Shown here: positions 1 through 9,381 of the stretch, one piece after another
Layout: each line of letters opens with the position of its first letter
Numbering within the stretch: the stretch's first letter is position 1
NCBI GenBank assembly: GCA_043228905.1
Contig: JBHGNT010000001.1
Coordinates: forward strand, 9,362,001-9,426,000
Direction of reading: 5' to 3'
Length of the DNA: 64,000 bases
Source of the DNA: Azolla caroliniana
Lineage: Eukaryota > Polypodiophyta
Program-made: the position numbers and the translations under genes
Notes under the pieces: generated by a model
Databases searched by the model: none
What the model saw: the letters and a program-made list of their open reading frames with translations, nothing else
Told to the model about the DNA's origin: nothing

Positions 1-966
1 CATCCGCCCAGCCAATTGCCGCCCATGAAGAAATCGTCAGGTCGATCGGCATGATTGGCTTCTGCCCGTACATCACCTCTACCGGCATGAAACCGGTCAC
101 TGAGCTGTGCGTAGTTCGGTCCGCCCACAATGTGTAAGGTAGGAGCCTCGGCCAATTCCCGACTTGCCCTTCGCACGCTCGTACTAACGCCTTTACGACT
201 GGCCCTATTCACGCTCTATCTTCCCGTTCGCCTCTGGATTGTATGCCGTAGTGACGGAGAGTTTTACCCCTAACCAGCTGAACAACTCTTCAGCCTCTTC
301 CGCATCCAGTTCTCCCCGGTCAACCACGATCTTCCCTACGTAGCCGTATCGACAGATCACCTCCTCGATTAGGAACCGGCACACGGCGGTAGTCGTCTTG
401 TTCTGCAGTGCATGGCCCTCCACCTAGGTCGTCAGGTCTTCTCGCGCAAGCACCAGATACCGCATCTGCCCTATCCCCATCGACATCGTCACTAAGTTCA
501 CCATCCATTTGAAATGGACAGTCATTGGGTAGGTCGGGTGCAACTCATCTCTGTGCCGGATTGTGGAATGCATCTGACAGCTCTTACAGGTCGTCACGAA
601 CCGGTGCGTGGCCCACGTCCCGCGGTGTCCGGCCCAAGGACTCTCATGATATGCCGACAATAGTGCCTCATGCTCTTCCCTCCTCACTACTATGTGGAGT
701 GGAACGTTGTTACACTTCTTCGGGTGCCTCCATATACTCCTGTTCCGCAGGAAGAACCGGTACGCCTTCTTCCGGATCCTGTTCGCCTCGTCCTTCGTCC
801 ATGCCGCATCCGACGTTAAAGTTTTTAGGAACCCGCCAATCCAGAGCCACTCCCCGTCGTACTCGTTCTTGTTGAACTCATTGAGTGCCGGAGTGCTCCC
901 CTCCCTTGCTGCTATGTGAGCCAATTCGAAGATGTCTACGCCGACTTCTTCATCTTCAGAGACCAT
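1..966 (-). pseudogene. Gypsy integrase region, broken
   Basis: Positions 966 to 424 encode an HHCC zinc-binding start (HESPWAGHRG followed by CKSCQ) and the beginning of the catalytic core. The expected first catalytic Asp appears as Asn in MVNLVTMSMG. A TAG codon near 423 interrupts the frame. The core resumes at 423 to 205 with VVDRGELDAEEAEEL and ends with YNPEANGKIERE, which hold the second Asp and the Glu. From 205 to 1 a further frame reads the end of the core. The enzyme would have joined element cDNA to host DNA. It cannot be active here. The protein continues beyond the window. Confidence 0.8.
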
Positions 967-1380
967 GCCATCATCGTTGTCAAATCACGCTCTCGAAAGC
1001 ATATCGGCCATGGCATTGTCTTTCCCAGAGATGTGCCGTATCTCCGGATTCAAGGACTTGATGTAAGCGATCCACCTGAGCATAGCTAAGTCTGGAGTCG
1101 TGCATCCGAAGACCATACCTAGGATAGATAGGCAGTTCGTCTCGATTATTACCTTCGTCCCGATCAGATAGTCTTTGTTAGCCTTGACTGCCGAAACGAT
1201 ACCCTAGAGTTTGCGTTTAACCTGGGCTTATCCTCGCTGGCGCTCACTCAATACCTTCGCCCTGAACCGGATGGGGAACCTCGCACCATTCTCATCCTCC
1301 TGATTGACCACCCATTCGATCTTGGTCAGGGTTGTGTCCACGATCACATAAACTGGAACCCCCTTTTCGTAAACCACTTT
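967..1380 (-). pseudogene. Gypsy RNase H region, broken
   Basis: Between the RT and integrase parts the minus strand reads an RNase H-like segment, with VYVIVDTTLTKIEWVVNQ (catalytic-type Asp), IIETNCLSILGM and HISGKDNAMADMLSR near its end. The last motif is typical of the RNase H to integrase junction of gypsy polyproteins. Two in-frame stops (near 1231 and 1206) break it. It has no continuous ORF, so the call rests on motif order and position. Confidence 0.65.
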
Positions 1381-2571
1381 CTAGAGGGTTGGTGCCACGG
1401 TTATCACCTCTTTTAACCTCTTGACTGACTCCGCGTGCTCCTCGTTCCATTCGAACTTACGACCCCTTTTCAGTAACCTGTAGAGCGGTTGCGCGACGTG
1501 TGCGTAATGTGGAATCCAGATGTGGTAGAACGTGCACGCACCGAGAAACCTCCGGACCTCTATAACCGACTTGCGTTCTTCCTTCATCACGAAGATGGCC
1601 TCCACCTTTGCCGGAGACGGTTTCCGGCCATAAGGCCGCACAAGTGTCCAACCACCAAGATTTCGGATTGCTCGAAAGCCGACTTCTCTCTGGAGAAGGT
1701 GAGCTGCGCACTCTCAAGCCTCTGTAGCACCTTTTCGTAGTCGTCGATGTGGTCCACCACGAATCTCTGGCATCCGTCCGGGCCCAACTGATTCATCCTT
1801 ATCTTCCATTGGACATCGCTTGATCGGGATGTTGTCCAAGAATGGCATTTTGATGCCCGGGATGCAGTCCCTCAACACCTTGTTCATCACATTCACCATG
1901 TGCGCTACCGAGTTCGTCCCTCCTTGCGATAGGGTACAAATCCGCACTAAGCCAAGAGGAGTCCGCATTGTCGTAATATCCCTGCTCTCTACAGCTAGTT
2001 GGAATTGGTCATATCCCGAATATAGATCGTCAACCGAATAGATCGACCTTCCAGTGAAGGCTTCTGTGAACTCATCAATGGTCGGCCTGATTCCCGCGTT
2101 TCGAATGGTCACTTTATTGACCGGTTGCAGGTCTTGAATGAAGCGCACTATGCTGTTCTTCTTTGGCATCGTAAACCACCGATTTGAATATGGGGCACTC
2201 GACGGCTCGAGGATGCCCATCTCCACCTTTTGCTTTAGTAGCTCCATCAGCTTCGGGATGTGAGCTCTAGGTATCGGAATTGGCTTGAGGTTCCACGACA
2301 CATGCGGTACCGTGAAGATAACCATCGGCTCCACGATTATCGGGTCCACGCACCCGATCTCATTCGGTGAGAATGCGAAGGCCTTCCTGTGCCTCATGAG
2401 CATCCTCTGAAACCGGTCCTCCTCCGCCGGCAGTAGAAAGCCACTCCCACCGATCTTGAGCTCCCGTAGCGTGTCGTCGGTAAACCGGTGCCCTATGTCA
2501 GCCATATTCTGGAAACTTGGGTTTGACGCGACCCCCTTCATCCGCTCCTTGCTGCCCTTTGTCAAAGACAT
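1381..2571 (-). pseudogene. Gypsy reverse transcriptase, broken
   Basis: A 285-codon frame (2571 to 1714) reads a gypsy RT: PSSAPYSNRWFTMPKKN, RFIQDLQPVNKVTIRNAG, YSVDDLYSGYDQFQL and MRTPLGLVRICTLSQG are the usual RT blocks. The catalytic box, normally F-(L/V)-D-D, reads FLDN, so the second Asp is lost. The frame then shifts, continuing in 1796 to 1587 (GHLCG, SEILVVG) and 1641 to 1381 (RRFLGACTFYHIWIPHYAHV, the thumb and connection region). Frameshifts and the active-site change make it a dead copy. The copia-1 insertion and the LTR-like segment at 2571-2973 lie just upstream in element orientation. Confidence 0.85.
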
Positions 2572-2973
2572 GACAAAATGATTTGAACTCTTGACCTCTT
2601 GTATATAGTCAAGTGTTGTGTTCTAACCAACACATCCAAATATATAGTCATGTTATGTATATCTTAGTACATTATTAGTAGGTTATCTATTTCAAGTTCT
2701 AAGAGTTTTTAGAAAGTTCTAGAACTAGAAGGTTCCAGAGGGTTCTAGAATATTCTCCCGAATATTCTAATGCATGTACTTCGACTCATAGTATAAATAC
2801 TAGTAACCTCGTTGGTCCCTTTCAAGGGATTCAACGCCAGTCATTGACACGTCAATATAGTGTTCTCGTTTCACCCCATCTTGTCTCCTTGAGTTTTATC
2901 TCTTTCTTCCTCGTCACTTCTAGCTCCAAGTTCAAAGCCCGTTGCTCATAGTACCATCATCCATGGTCCGTCC
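2571..2973 (+). repeat. LTR-like promoter segment within the gypsy remnant
   Basis: This 403-bp stretch has no gypsy coding sequence and is AT-rich. It starts with TG, has a cluster of heat-shock-element-like half sites, a TATAAATA box at 2791 and then a pyrimidine-rich leader, which is the layout of an LTR in plus orientation. Copia-1 was inserted at its right side, and its remainder may lie just after 8471. I could not find a matching target duplication or a certain 3' CA end, so calling it a solo LTR is inference. Confidence 0.45.
2711..2798 (+). promoter_or_regulatory. Heat-shock-element cluster plus TATA box
   Basis: Half sites are TTC 2716, GAA 2721, GAA 2727, TTC 2732, TTC 2742, GAA 2747, TTC 2752, GAA 2759 and TTC 2764. 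The triple TTC-ta-GAA-ta-TTC at 2742-2754 fits the nTTCnnGAAnnTTCn consensus for plant heat-shock factors exactly. TATAAATA follows at 2791-2798, about 25 bp downstream, a normal promoter spacing. Activity is inferred. Confidence 0.55.
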
Positions 2974-3061
2974 TGTTGGAGACAAAGTCGTCTATGCGGA
3001 AGATCAAGAAGCATTCGATTGCTGTTCTGAATACCTGCGTATGACAGTTTGTAGGTCGTTT

Positions 3062-3105
<44 letters not shown>

Positions 3106-3283
3106 CAGAGAGGCACAAAAGACTTTCTTTTCATAAAGCAATAATACAACACCCAACCTTACAAAAAGGTTACAAGGTCACTATATATAGTGACCGACTT
3201 AGGGCAACTACCCTTTATGCTAATTACATAAATGGCCAAAACGGGATAGTGTGAATACGTCCATTATACACATGTATTCGACA
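2974..3283 (-). repeat. 3' LTR of copia-1
   Basis: 310 bp, beginning TGTCGAATAC and ending GTCTCCAACA in element orientation (TG...CA). A TATA-like CTATATATAG is at 3181-3190. The CT/GA tract at 3065-3110 has 17 AG units, then AC, one AGAGAC and AGAGAGGCAC. Outside that tract I see no difference from the 5' LTR. Confidence 0.95.
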
Positions 3284-3298
3284 CTCCCCCGTAATGGG
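3284..3298 (-). other. Polypurine tract of copia-1
   Basis: In minus orientation a purine run ending ACGGGGGAG abuts the 3' LTR start TGTCG. This is the plus-strand primer position for a copia element. Confidence 0.75.
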
Positions 3299-3476
3299 CG
3301 TATACATGGGTTATCTAAGATTACAGGTATAGACTTAGGTTCTCGGACATATCAGCTTTGTTCGAGTCGGCAGGGTCCGAAGGCAGAAGACCGAACTGGT
3401 CGGGTCGGAACAGTTGAAGCCGATCATTAAGGAACTGATGTCGGTTGTCGGGAACCATCCTGCTCTATGTCCGGCT

Positions 3477-6400
3477 CTAACCGGACTGGTTTGTCGTTAC
3501 GCCCATCTGATGCCGAAGAGACCGAAAACGGTCTGCCGAAAGACACTTGGTCATTCCATCTGCGACATTGTCGGTTGTGGATATTTTCTCTAGACCGATT
3601 TTCCCTGAAATGACGCAGTCCCGAACGAAGTGATATCGAACGTCGATATGTTTGGAGGCGTTGTGGTGAACCGGATTTTTCAACAAGGCAACAACACCTT
3701 GACTGTCGCTGTAGACAACTGGAGCCGAGTCATGGTCGACTTGTCGAAACGTGTGCGCCAGCCGACCGAGCCACAAAGCTTCTTTTGCTGCGTCGGACGC
3801 AGCTACATATTCTGCTTCGGTCGTTGAGGTCGCTGTGCACTCCTGAAGTTTCGACTTCCACGAGATTGCTCCATTGCCGAATTTGAAGCAGTATCCGGTT
3901 GTTGATTTCCGACTGTCTATACAGCCGGCAAAGTCCGAGTCGGTGTAACCGACTACGCCTGAGGTTCGGTTCGGACCGAAAAGAATGCCGTGGTCTTTTG
4001 TGCCAGCCAGATATCTGAACACATGCTTGACTGCGTTCCAATGCGATCGACCAGGATTGTGCATAAATCTGTTAACGACTCCTACGGCGTGAGAAATATC
4101 AGGCCGTGTCGCGACCATCAGGTACATAAGGGAGCCGACTGCCGGTGCATACGGTACCGACTTCATATCTTCCCCCTCCGGACCGGATGTCGGGCAGTCT
4201 CGCTGAGAGAGCCGAAGATTCATGGGGAGCGGGGTTGAAGCAGATTTGGCTGATTGCATGTTGAAGCGTTCTAAGACACGTCGGGTATAGTCGGTCTGAG
4301 ACAAAAAAAGATGTCGTTTATCGCGATGCCGACTAATCTTCATGCCAAGGATGTGTCGTGCCGGACCGAGGTCCTTCATGGCAAACTTCAACCGCAGTTG
4401 CCGAATGAGATCGGCAAGTTCGCCCGCGTGGCGTCCAGAAATTAGCATGTCGTCCACGTAAATGATGAGGAAGATGGGTGATCCATCTTGAGCTGTGTTG
4501 GTGAAAAGACAATGGTCCTCATCGCTTTTTGAGAAGCCGATCGATTGGATGAAGTCGTCGAACTTCTTGTACCATTGTCGCGGTGCCTGTTTGAGGCCGT
4601 ATAGACTCTTCCTGAGTCGGCAGACTAGATGTTCTTGGCCAGTCGCCACGAAGCCTTTTGGCTGCTCCATATAAATTTCCTCGTCAAGATCACTATGGAG
4701 GAAGGCTGTTTTGACATCTAGCTGAATCAGCTCCAAGTTGTCGGCTGCCACTACGCCGAGTAGAAAACGGAGGGTTGTCATTTTCACCACTGGTGAAAAA
4801 ATCTCGTCGAAGTCGACGCCATATTCTTGTCGGAAGCCCTTCGCAACTAATCTGGCCTTGTACTTTGGGGTGGTCGAATCAGACGTCTCTTTTAGTCGAT
4901 AAACCCACTTGCAAGGAAGAGCACGTCGGTTCCTAGGTAATTCAACCAGATCCCAAGTCTTGTTTGCCCGAATGGAGTGCATTTCCGACTCCATCGCCAG
5001 ATGCCAGGTGGCTGAATCGACAGATGTCGATGCTTCTTCGTAAGACGTCGGTTCGCCGGCGTCGGTGAAGAAAATTCCAGGAGAATACCTCTCCGGAGGT
5101 TGCGACAGTCTCTCGGATCGGCGAGGTAAGATTGGACTGGTCGCATCGGGTATCAAGGTCGGATGGTCCGAAAGCGGATTGTTCTGCTGTGCCGAGTCGG
5201 GGTTGTCCGAGTCGGTAGTGTAAGGTTCAGCTACCCGTGAAGCTGACCGTGTGTTGAGAGCAGGGCCTTCTTGAAGGGTCGGCACATCGGAAAATGTTAC
5301 CCTTCGGACTTCGATCGGTTTTTCGACTGATGGATTCATAGCCGACTCGTTGAACACAACGTCCGAACTTCGAACGATTTGTCTGCGTTCGGGGTCCCAG
5401 AGTCGGTATCCCATTTCGCCGTCGGATCCATATCCAAGGAAAATGCATTTCCTGGACCGAGGTGCAAGTTTTCGGCGATCATCTTTCGGAATAAGGGCGT
5501 ACGCCTCGCATCCGAAAATCCTCAGCTTGTCGTAATTCGGCTTACTGCCGATCCATAGTTCTTGAGGAATTTGAAGTCCTAGAGGTCTACTTGGCGACAT
5601 ATTGATTATGTGTGCTGCCGTGAGTAGAGCCTCTGCCCAGAAGCCATCCGATAGTCCGGAGTGTTGGAGCATGGAAACTATCCGTTCTTGGATTGTCCGA
5701 TTCATGCGTTCGGCAATCCCGTTTTGCTCCGGACTGTGTGGTGCCGTAAATTCACGTCGAATGCCGCGTTGTCGGCAGAATTTGACGAATTCTTCGGATT
5801 TAAACTCTCCCCCATTGTCTGTCCGAAAGCATTTCAGCTTTCGGTCGGTTTGATTTTCTACCATAGCGAGCCAATCGGTGAAGATCGAGAAGACCCGATC
5901 TTTGGTGCGAATTGGATAAGCCCACACCTTTCGAGTCGAATCGTCAATAAAAGTGACGAAGTAAGAGGCACCGCCGAGAGACTGATGCGGCATTGGGCCA
6001 CAGACGTCCGAGTGGACCAAATCAAGAGGTCTCGTTTCTCTTGGTGCTGATGTCGGGTGTGATGCGGCTGCTTGTTTGCCATACTGGCAATGCTCGCAGA
6101 ATTGATGGTCCGAGAAGGAGAGTTTGGGGATGTATCCGGCTCTAGATAGGTGCGTGATGCCGGCCTTGCTGAGGTGTCCTAATCTTCGGTGCCATAATGA
6201 TGACACAGGAATATCCACCAAAAACAGGTTACCCTCTCTGAGCGTAACATGTAACGGATACAGGGAGTGTATCTTGGGTCCTCTAGCAAGCAGGAGGTTC
6301 CCCCTGTGGAGTGTCCACCCTCCCGAAGAAAAACCGGCACGAATGCCGTCTTCATCTAGTTGTCCGACTGAGATCAATGGCCTTGAGAGCTCGGGTACAT

Positions 6401-7493
6401 GTCGGACATTGTGGAGTACAAGTGTAGAGCCACCTGCAAGGTTGAGCTCTACTGTGCCGATTCCGATGATGTCACAGTGTTGTGAGTTCCCGACTCGAAC
6501 TGAGTCGGAGTGACGGATCGTATATTGCCGAAATTGGGATCGATGAGGAGTCACGTGAAATGACGCGCCCGAATCTAAGAGCCATGTGCTCGATTCTTCA
6601 GTCGTGAGTAGAACTTCTGATCCGACTGGATTTTCGATTGATAGTATATTCGGGTCGTCCGGTAGTACATCAGCTGAGAAGCTGACGTAATTGATCTCCT
6701 CATGCCGGCCACTCTTCTTGTTGTTCTTGTTCTTGAGTGCGCGGCAGTCGGCTTTGATGTGTCCGGGTTTCTTGCAATAGTTGCAGATTCGGTTATCCCG
6801 TGACTGGCTCCGTCTTCGCTGATTGTTCGGCGGCCGTGAGGAATCTCTTCCTCGTATGTTCGATCGGTCTGTCGAACCTTGTACTACGTAAGCGTCGTCT
6901 GTTGAGTCTTTGGCGAAAGACTTTCTCCGAGCTGCTTCGGTCAGGATTGCGCTCGTGACTTCGGAGTATTTAACAGCCGTGGTTGACGGGTTGCACACGG
7001 TTGTGACGAAAGTTTCCCATGATGAGGGAAGGCTGCTCATGAGTATCATTGCTCTGAGTTCATCCTCGATTGCCGTCCCCTGTGATGAGATTTGGGAGCT
7101 TATGCTTTCGTACTCATTGAGGTGTGCTTGAACCGAATCGGATTCTTTCATCCGCAAGTTGTAGAGGCGCCGGATCAGAAACATCTTCGTTGCGGCGACC
7201 TTCTTTTCGTAAGTGTCCGACAGTGTTTTCCACAGTTCGAATGCTGTCGTACACGATTGCACCGTAAAGTATACCGATTCCGATAGGTGCATCCGAATCG
7301 TGGCGCGGACGATTCTGTCCAGCTTCTGCCACTCAATTGGTTTGTATCCTTCTGGAGGTTCTTCATTTTCGATGGGATCGATTTGCCCCTTGACTATGAG
7401 ATAGTCCTGCATTTGTTCCTTCCAGAAGTTGAAGTTCGATCCATCGAACTTTCGTAGACTCATTTCTGACGAGCCGGATGTTGATGCCATCAA
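3477..7493 (-). CDS. Copia-1 Gag-Pol polyprotein, intact
   Basis: A single 1338-residue ORF, full length for a copia polyprotein. Gag occupies about residues 1-236 (KFDGSNFNFWKEQM near the start), followed by a CCHC zinc knuckle CNYCKKPGHIKADC at 237-250. The aspartic protease motif LLDSGASFH has its Asp at 307. A GAG-pre-integrase zinc region LWHRRLGHLS...CEHC spans 433-469. Integrase catalytic residues are Asp496 (HSDVCGP), Asp559 (RTDNGGEF) and Glu595 (NGIAERMN). The RT box YVDD is at 1012-1015. RNase H follows with GYTDSDFAGC and TEAEYVAAS. No stop or frameshift interrupts it and all catalytic residues seen are intact. The start is the first of two adjacent Met codons. The protein copies and integrates the element through RNA. 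Confidence 0.95.
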   Translation of the reverse strand: MMASTSGSSEMSLRKFDGSNFNFWKEQMQDYLIVKGQIDPIENEEPPEGYKPIEWQKLDRIVRATIRMHLSESVYFTVQSCTTAFELWKTLSDTYEKKVAATKMFLIRRLYNLRMKESDSVQAHLNEYESISSQISSQGTAIEDELRAMILMSSLPSSWETFVTTVCNPSTTAVKYSEVTSAILTEAARRKSFAKDSTDDAYVVQGSTDRSNIRGRDSSRPPNNQRRRSQSRDNRICNYCKKPGHIKADCRALKNKNNKKSGRHEEINYVSFSADVLPDDPNILSIENPVGSEVLLTTEESSTWLLDSGASFHVTPHRSQFRQYTIRHSDSVRVGNSQHCDIIGIGTVELNLAGGSTLVLHNVRHVPELSRPLISVGQLDEDGIRAGFSSGGWTLHRGNLLLARGPKIHSLYPLHVTLREGNLFLVDIPVSSLWHRRLGHLSKAGITHLSRAGYIPKLSFSDHQFCEHCQYGKQAAASHPTSAPRETRPLDLVHSDVCGPMPHQSLGGASYFVTFIDDSTRKVWAYPIRTKDRVFSIFTDWLAMVENQTDRKLKCFRTDNGGEFKSEEFVKFCRQRGIRREFTAPHSPEQNGIAERMNRTIQERIVSMLQHSGLSDGFWAEALLTAAHIINMSPSRPLGLQIPQELWIGSKPNYDKLRIFGCEAYALIPKDDRRKLAPRSRKCIFLGYGSDGEMGYRLWDPERRQIVRSSDVVFNESAMNPSVEKPIEVRRVTFSDVPTLQEGPALNTRSASRVAEPYTTDSDNPDSAQQNNPLSDHPTLIPDATSPILPRRSERLSQPPERYSPGIFFTDAGEPTSYEEASTSVDSATWHLAMESEMHSIRANKTWDLVELPRNRRALPCKWVYRLKETSDSTTPKYKARLVAKGFRQEYGVDFDEIFSPVVKMTTLRFLLGVVAADNLELIQLDVKTAFLHSDLDEEIYMEQPKGFVATGQEHLVCRLRKSLYGLKQAPRQWYKKFDDFIQSIGFSKSDEDHCLFTNTAQDGSPIFLIIYVDDMLISGRHAGELADLIRQLRLKFAMKDLGPARHILGMKISRHRDKRHLFLSQTDYTRRVLERFNMQSAKSASTPLPMNLRLSQRDCPTSGPEGEDMKSVPYAPAVGSLMYLMVATRPDISHAVGVVNRFMHNPGRSHWNAVKHVFRYLAGTKDHGILFGPNRTSGVVGYTDSDFAGCIDSRKSTTGYCFKFGNGAISWKSKLQECTATSTTEAEYVAASDAAKEALWLGRLAHTFRQVDHDSAPVVYSDSQGVVALLKNPVHHNASKHIDVRYHFVRDCVISGKIGLEKISTTDNVADGMTKCLSADRFRSLRHQMGVTTNQSG

Positions 7494-8147
7494 ATTCGGT
7501 TTTGGTTGACGAAGCTCGGTTCGGAGTTGACTACGAACCTTGTTGGAGTGCAGCCAGTTGGCTCACCCGATATCGTTCTAGTCGGATTTGAACCCGAGTC
7601 GGTTCGGCTTCGGAACTTGCTCGAATTGACTCCGGTAACTTGAGGGACAGAACCGACTGGTCTTCCCGAATGTTGCCGAGTCGGAGTGAGCCCGGTTCGC
7701 TTCGGATATATATGCCGAATACCGATTATTGAAACCGATTATCTGGACCGATTTTGCTTCGGGTGGCTGCAGCGACGAGAGAGACAGATCCAACTGATCC
7801 TCCCGAATGTCGATCAGCCGGATGAAGCGCGAATTGGGGTTGTTGTCTTGAGACCGATCTGCACCGAGTGGTTACAACGAGCGGCGAGCAGCGTTTAATG
7901 ACCTTTTCGGATGCCGTTTAACCGAGTGGAGCACGATCATGTCAAAGTTGCACAAGGGGATTTCACCTCGAGCGGTTACGATCACAAGGAACGGAGTACA
8001 ACCTGCTGGCTTACTCCAAGCAAAGATGATCTAACGCGATGAGATGCAGGCCTCGTTTTTCTTCTTCTTCTCTCTTCTTCGAATGACGCAGGAAACCGAA
8101 TGCTGAGACGACGGCCGACAGCGGATTGAAGGACCGACTACTGTGCA

Positions 8148-8160
8148 GGCTCTGATACCA
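8148..8160 (-). other. Primer-binding site of copia-1 (tRNA-iMet)
   Basis: Minus strand reads TGGTATCAGAGCC, complementary to the 3' end of plant initiator tRNA-Met, two bases after the 5' LTR. This is the usual copia minus-strand primer site. Confidence 0.9.
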
Positions 8161-8162
8161 GA

Positions 8163-8258
8163 TGTTGGAGACAAAGTCGTCTATGCGGAAGATCAAGAAG
8201 CATTCGATTGCTGTTCTGAATACCTGCGTATGACAGTTTGTAGGTCGTTTCACAGAGA

Positions 8259-8295
<37 letters not shown>

Positions 8296-8466
8296 GCACA
8301 AAAGACTTTCTTTTCATAAAGCAATAATACAACACCCAACCTTACAAAAAGGTTACAAGGTCACTATATATAGTGACCGACTTAGGGCAACTACCCTTTA
8401 TGCTAATTACATAAATGGCCAAAACGGGATAGTGTGAATACGTCCATTATACACATGTATTCGACA
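8163..8466 (-). repeat. 5' LTR of copia-1
   Basis: 304 bp, matching the 3' LTR except that the microsatellite at 8254-8295 has 11 AG units, AC, two AGAGAC units and AGAGAGGCAC. The TATA-like box is near 8364-8373. This LTR would drive the minus-strand transcript. Confidence 0.95.
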
Positions 8467-8470
8467 CGTC

Positions 8471-8761
8471 CTAGTCCACTCTTGGTGTGTCCGTGACACC
8501 CTCTGACAAGGGTGCCGCGATTGGCCGCACCTTCCGGTCCATAGTCTTGTACCTCGTGTCTACGCGGGCCAACCAATCCGACCCGACCTTCTCCCCGAAG
8601 TCCGCAATGACTTCGTACATTTCCAAGGAATCGACCGAAATCACCCAGTCTTCACTCAGGCCTTCTTCGACAACCTTCCCGATCTCTCCAAGGGTGTCGT
8701 AGAATGAGATCGCCTCCACGGCACGGCTAATCTCACCGTCGGAGGTAAGGGCCCCGCACAA
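8471..8761 (-). pseudogene. Gypsy linker between protease and RT
   Basis: A 96-codon frame with EAISFYDTLGEIGKVVEEGL and ARVDTRYKTMDRKVRPIAAP. It lies between the protease and RT parts of the gypsy element and ends at the copia-1 insertion. It matches no catalytic domain and seems to be a structural linker of the polyprotein. Confidence 0.5.
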
Positions 8762-8919
8762 CCTAAGACACTCCTCGACCCTCTTCTTTTCCCGGCCGCC
8801 GATGCCAGTTATCGTAAAACTTCCGCTGTCGGAGAACCAAAATCTCCTACCTATGGTACATGTGTGGGGTTTCTCTGGGGTGTCCGGACTATCGCGGCCC
8901 CACGCCTTGATAGCCCTCT

Positions 8920-9381
8920 TTAAAAATCCTCTCGGCCATCACTGCCGAGGGTCTCGTGGTTGCGCTTGTGGTTTGGTCGTACTGTCAAAAGTTGGACGGA
9001 GTAATGCACGTCCTGGCTCTTCACCCGTGCGTACGCCGAACCGTTATCCAGCACCTTGGTCTCCATACAGGCCGCCGCAATGTATGGTTTTCTGAGTATC
9101 ACCAGGTGGGAAGATGTCTCCTGCATGAAGAAGTGTTGATCTATCTCAACGTCTCCAATTTTAACGCGCACGTTTGGGCATGCTCCGTGTAGTTCCTCCG
9201 TAGTGCGCGTGACCGCGCGTATCTTCCATCCGTGCTTGGTGTTGATCAACCATTTCCCCTTTCTATAGAAGTCCATTGACATCAGGTTTATCTGGGAACC
9301 GCGGTCTATCAACGCCACCACAAGATCCTGAACGTCCCCGATCCAGACGAGGGTCTCTTTAGTAGCCATCACCCAATGCAA
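8920..9381 (-). pseudogene. Gypsy aspartic protease, degenerate
   Basis: A 153-codon frame with a retropepsin-like fold signature: VVALIDRGSQINLMSMDFY, where the usual D-(S/T)-G active site reads D-R-G. A second beta-region HLVILRKPYIAAACM matches the later part of such proteases. The site change suggests loss of function. It overlaps the end of the gag frame by 13 bp, probably in another frame of the ancestral polyprotein. Confidence 0.6.

Larger units (their letters stand above)
2974..8466 (-). mobile_element. Complete Ty1/copia retrotransposon (copia-1), young
   Basis: A 5493-bp element bounded by two direct LTRs (2974-3283 and 8163-8466) and by a perfect 5-bp duplication CGTCC at 2969-2973 and 8467-8471. 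In minus orientation it runs 5' LTR, tRNA-iMet primer site (8148-8160), about 650-bp leader, one 1338-codon gag-pol ORF, polypurine tract and 3' LTR. The domain order PR-INT-RT-RH is copia type. The LTRs differ only in copy number of an AG/AGAGAC microsatellite, so insertion is very recent. All parts needed for autonomy look present. It sits in the gypsy remnant. Confidence 0.95.

Noticed and set aside
1-2571. Endogenous pararetrovirus
   Set aside because: Integrase is present and no movement or coat protein motif is seen, which fits a gypsy retrotransposon.
3630-7404. Several plus-strand ORFs across copia-1
   Set aside because: They are antisense shadows of the intact gag-pol ORF and have no motifs of their own.
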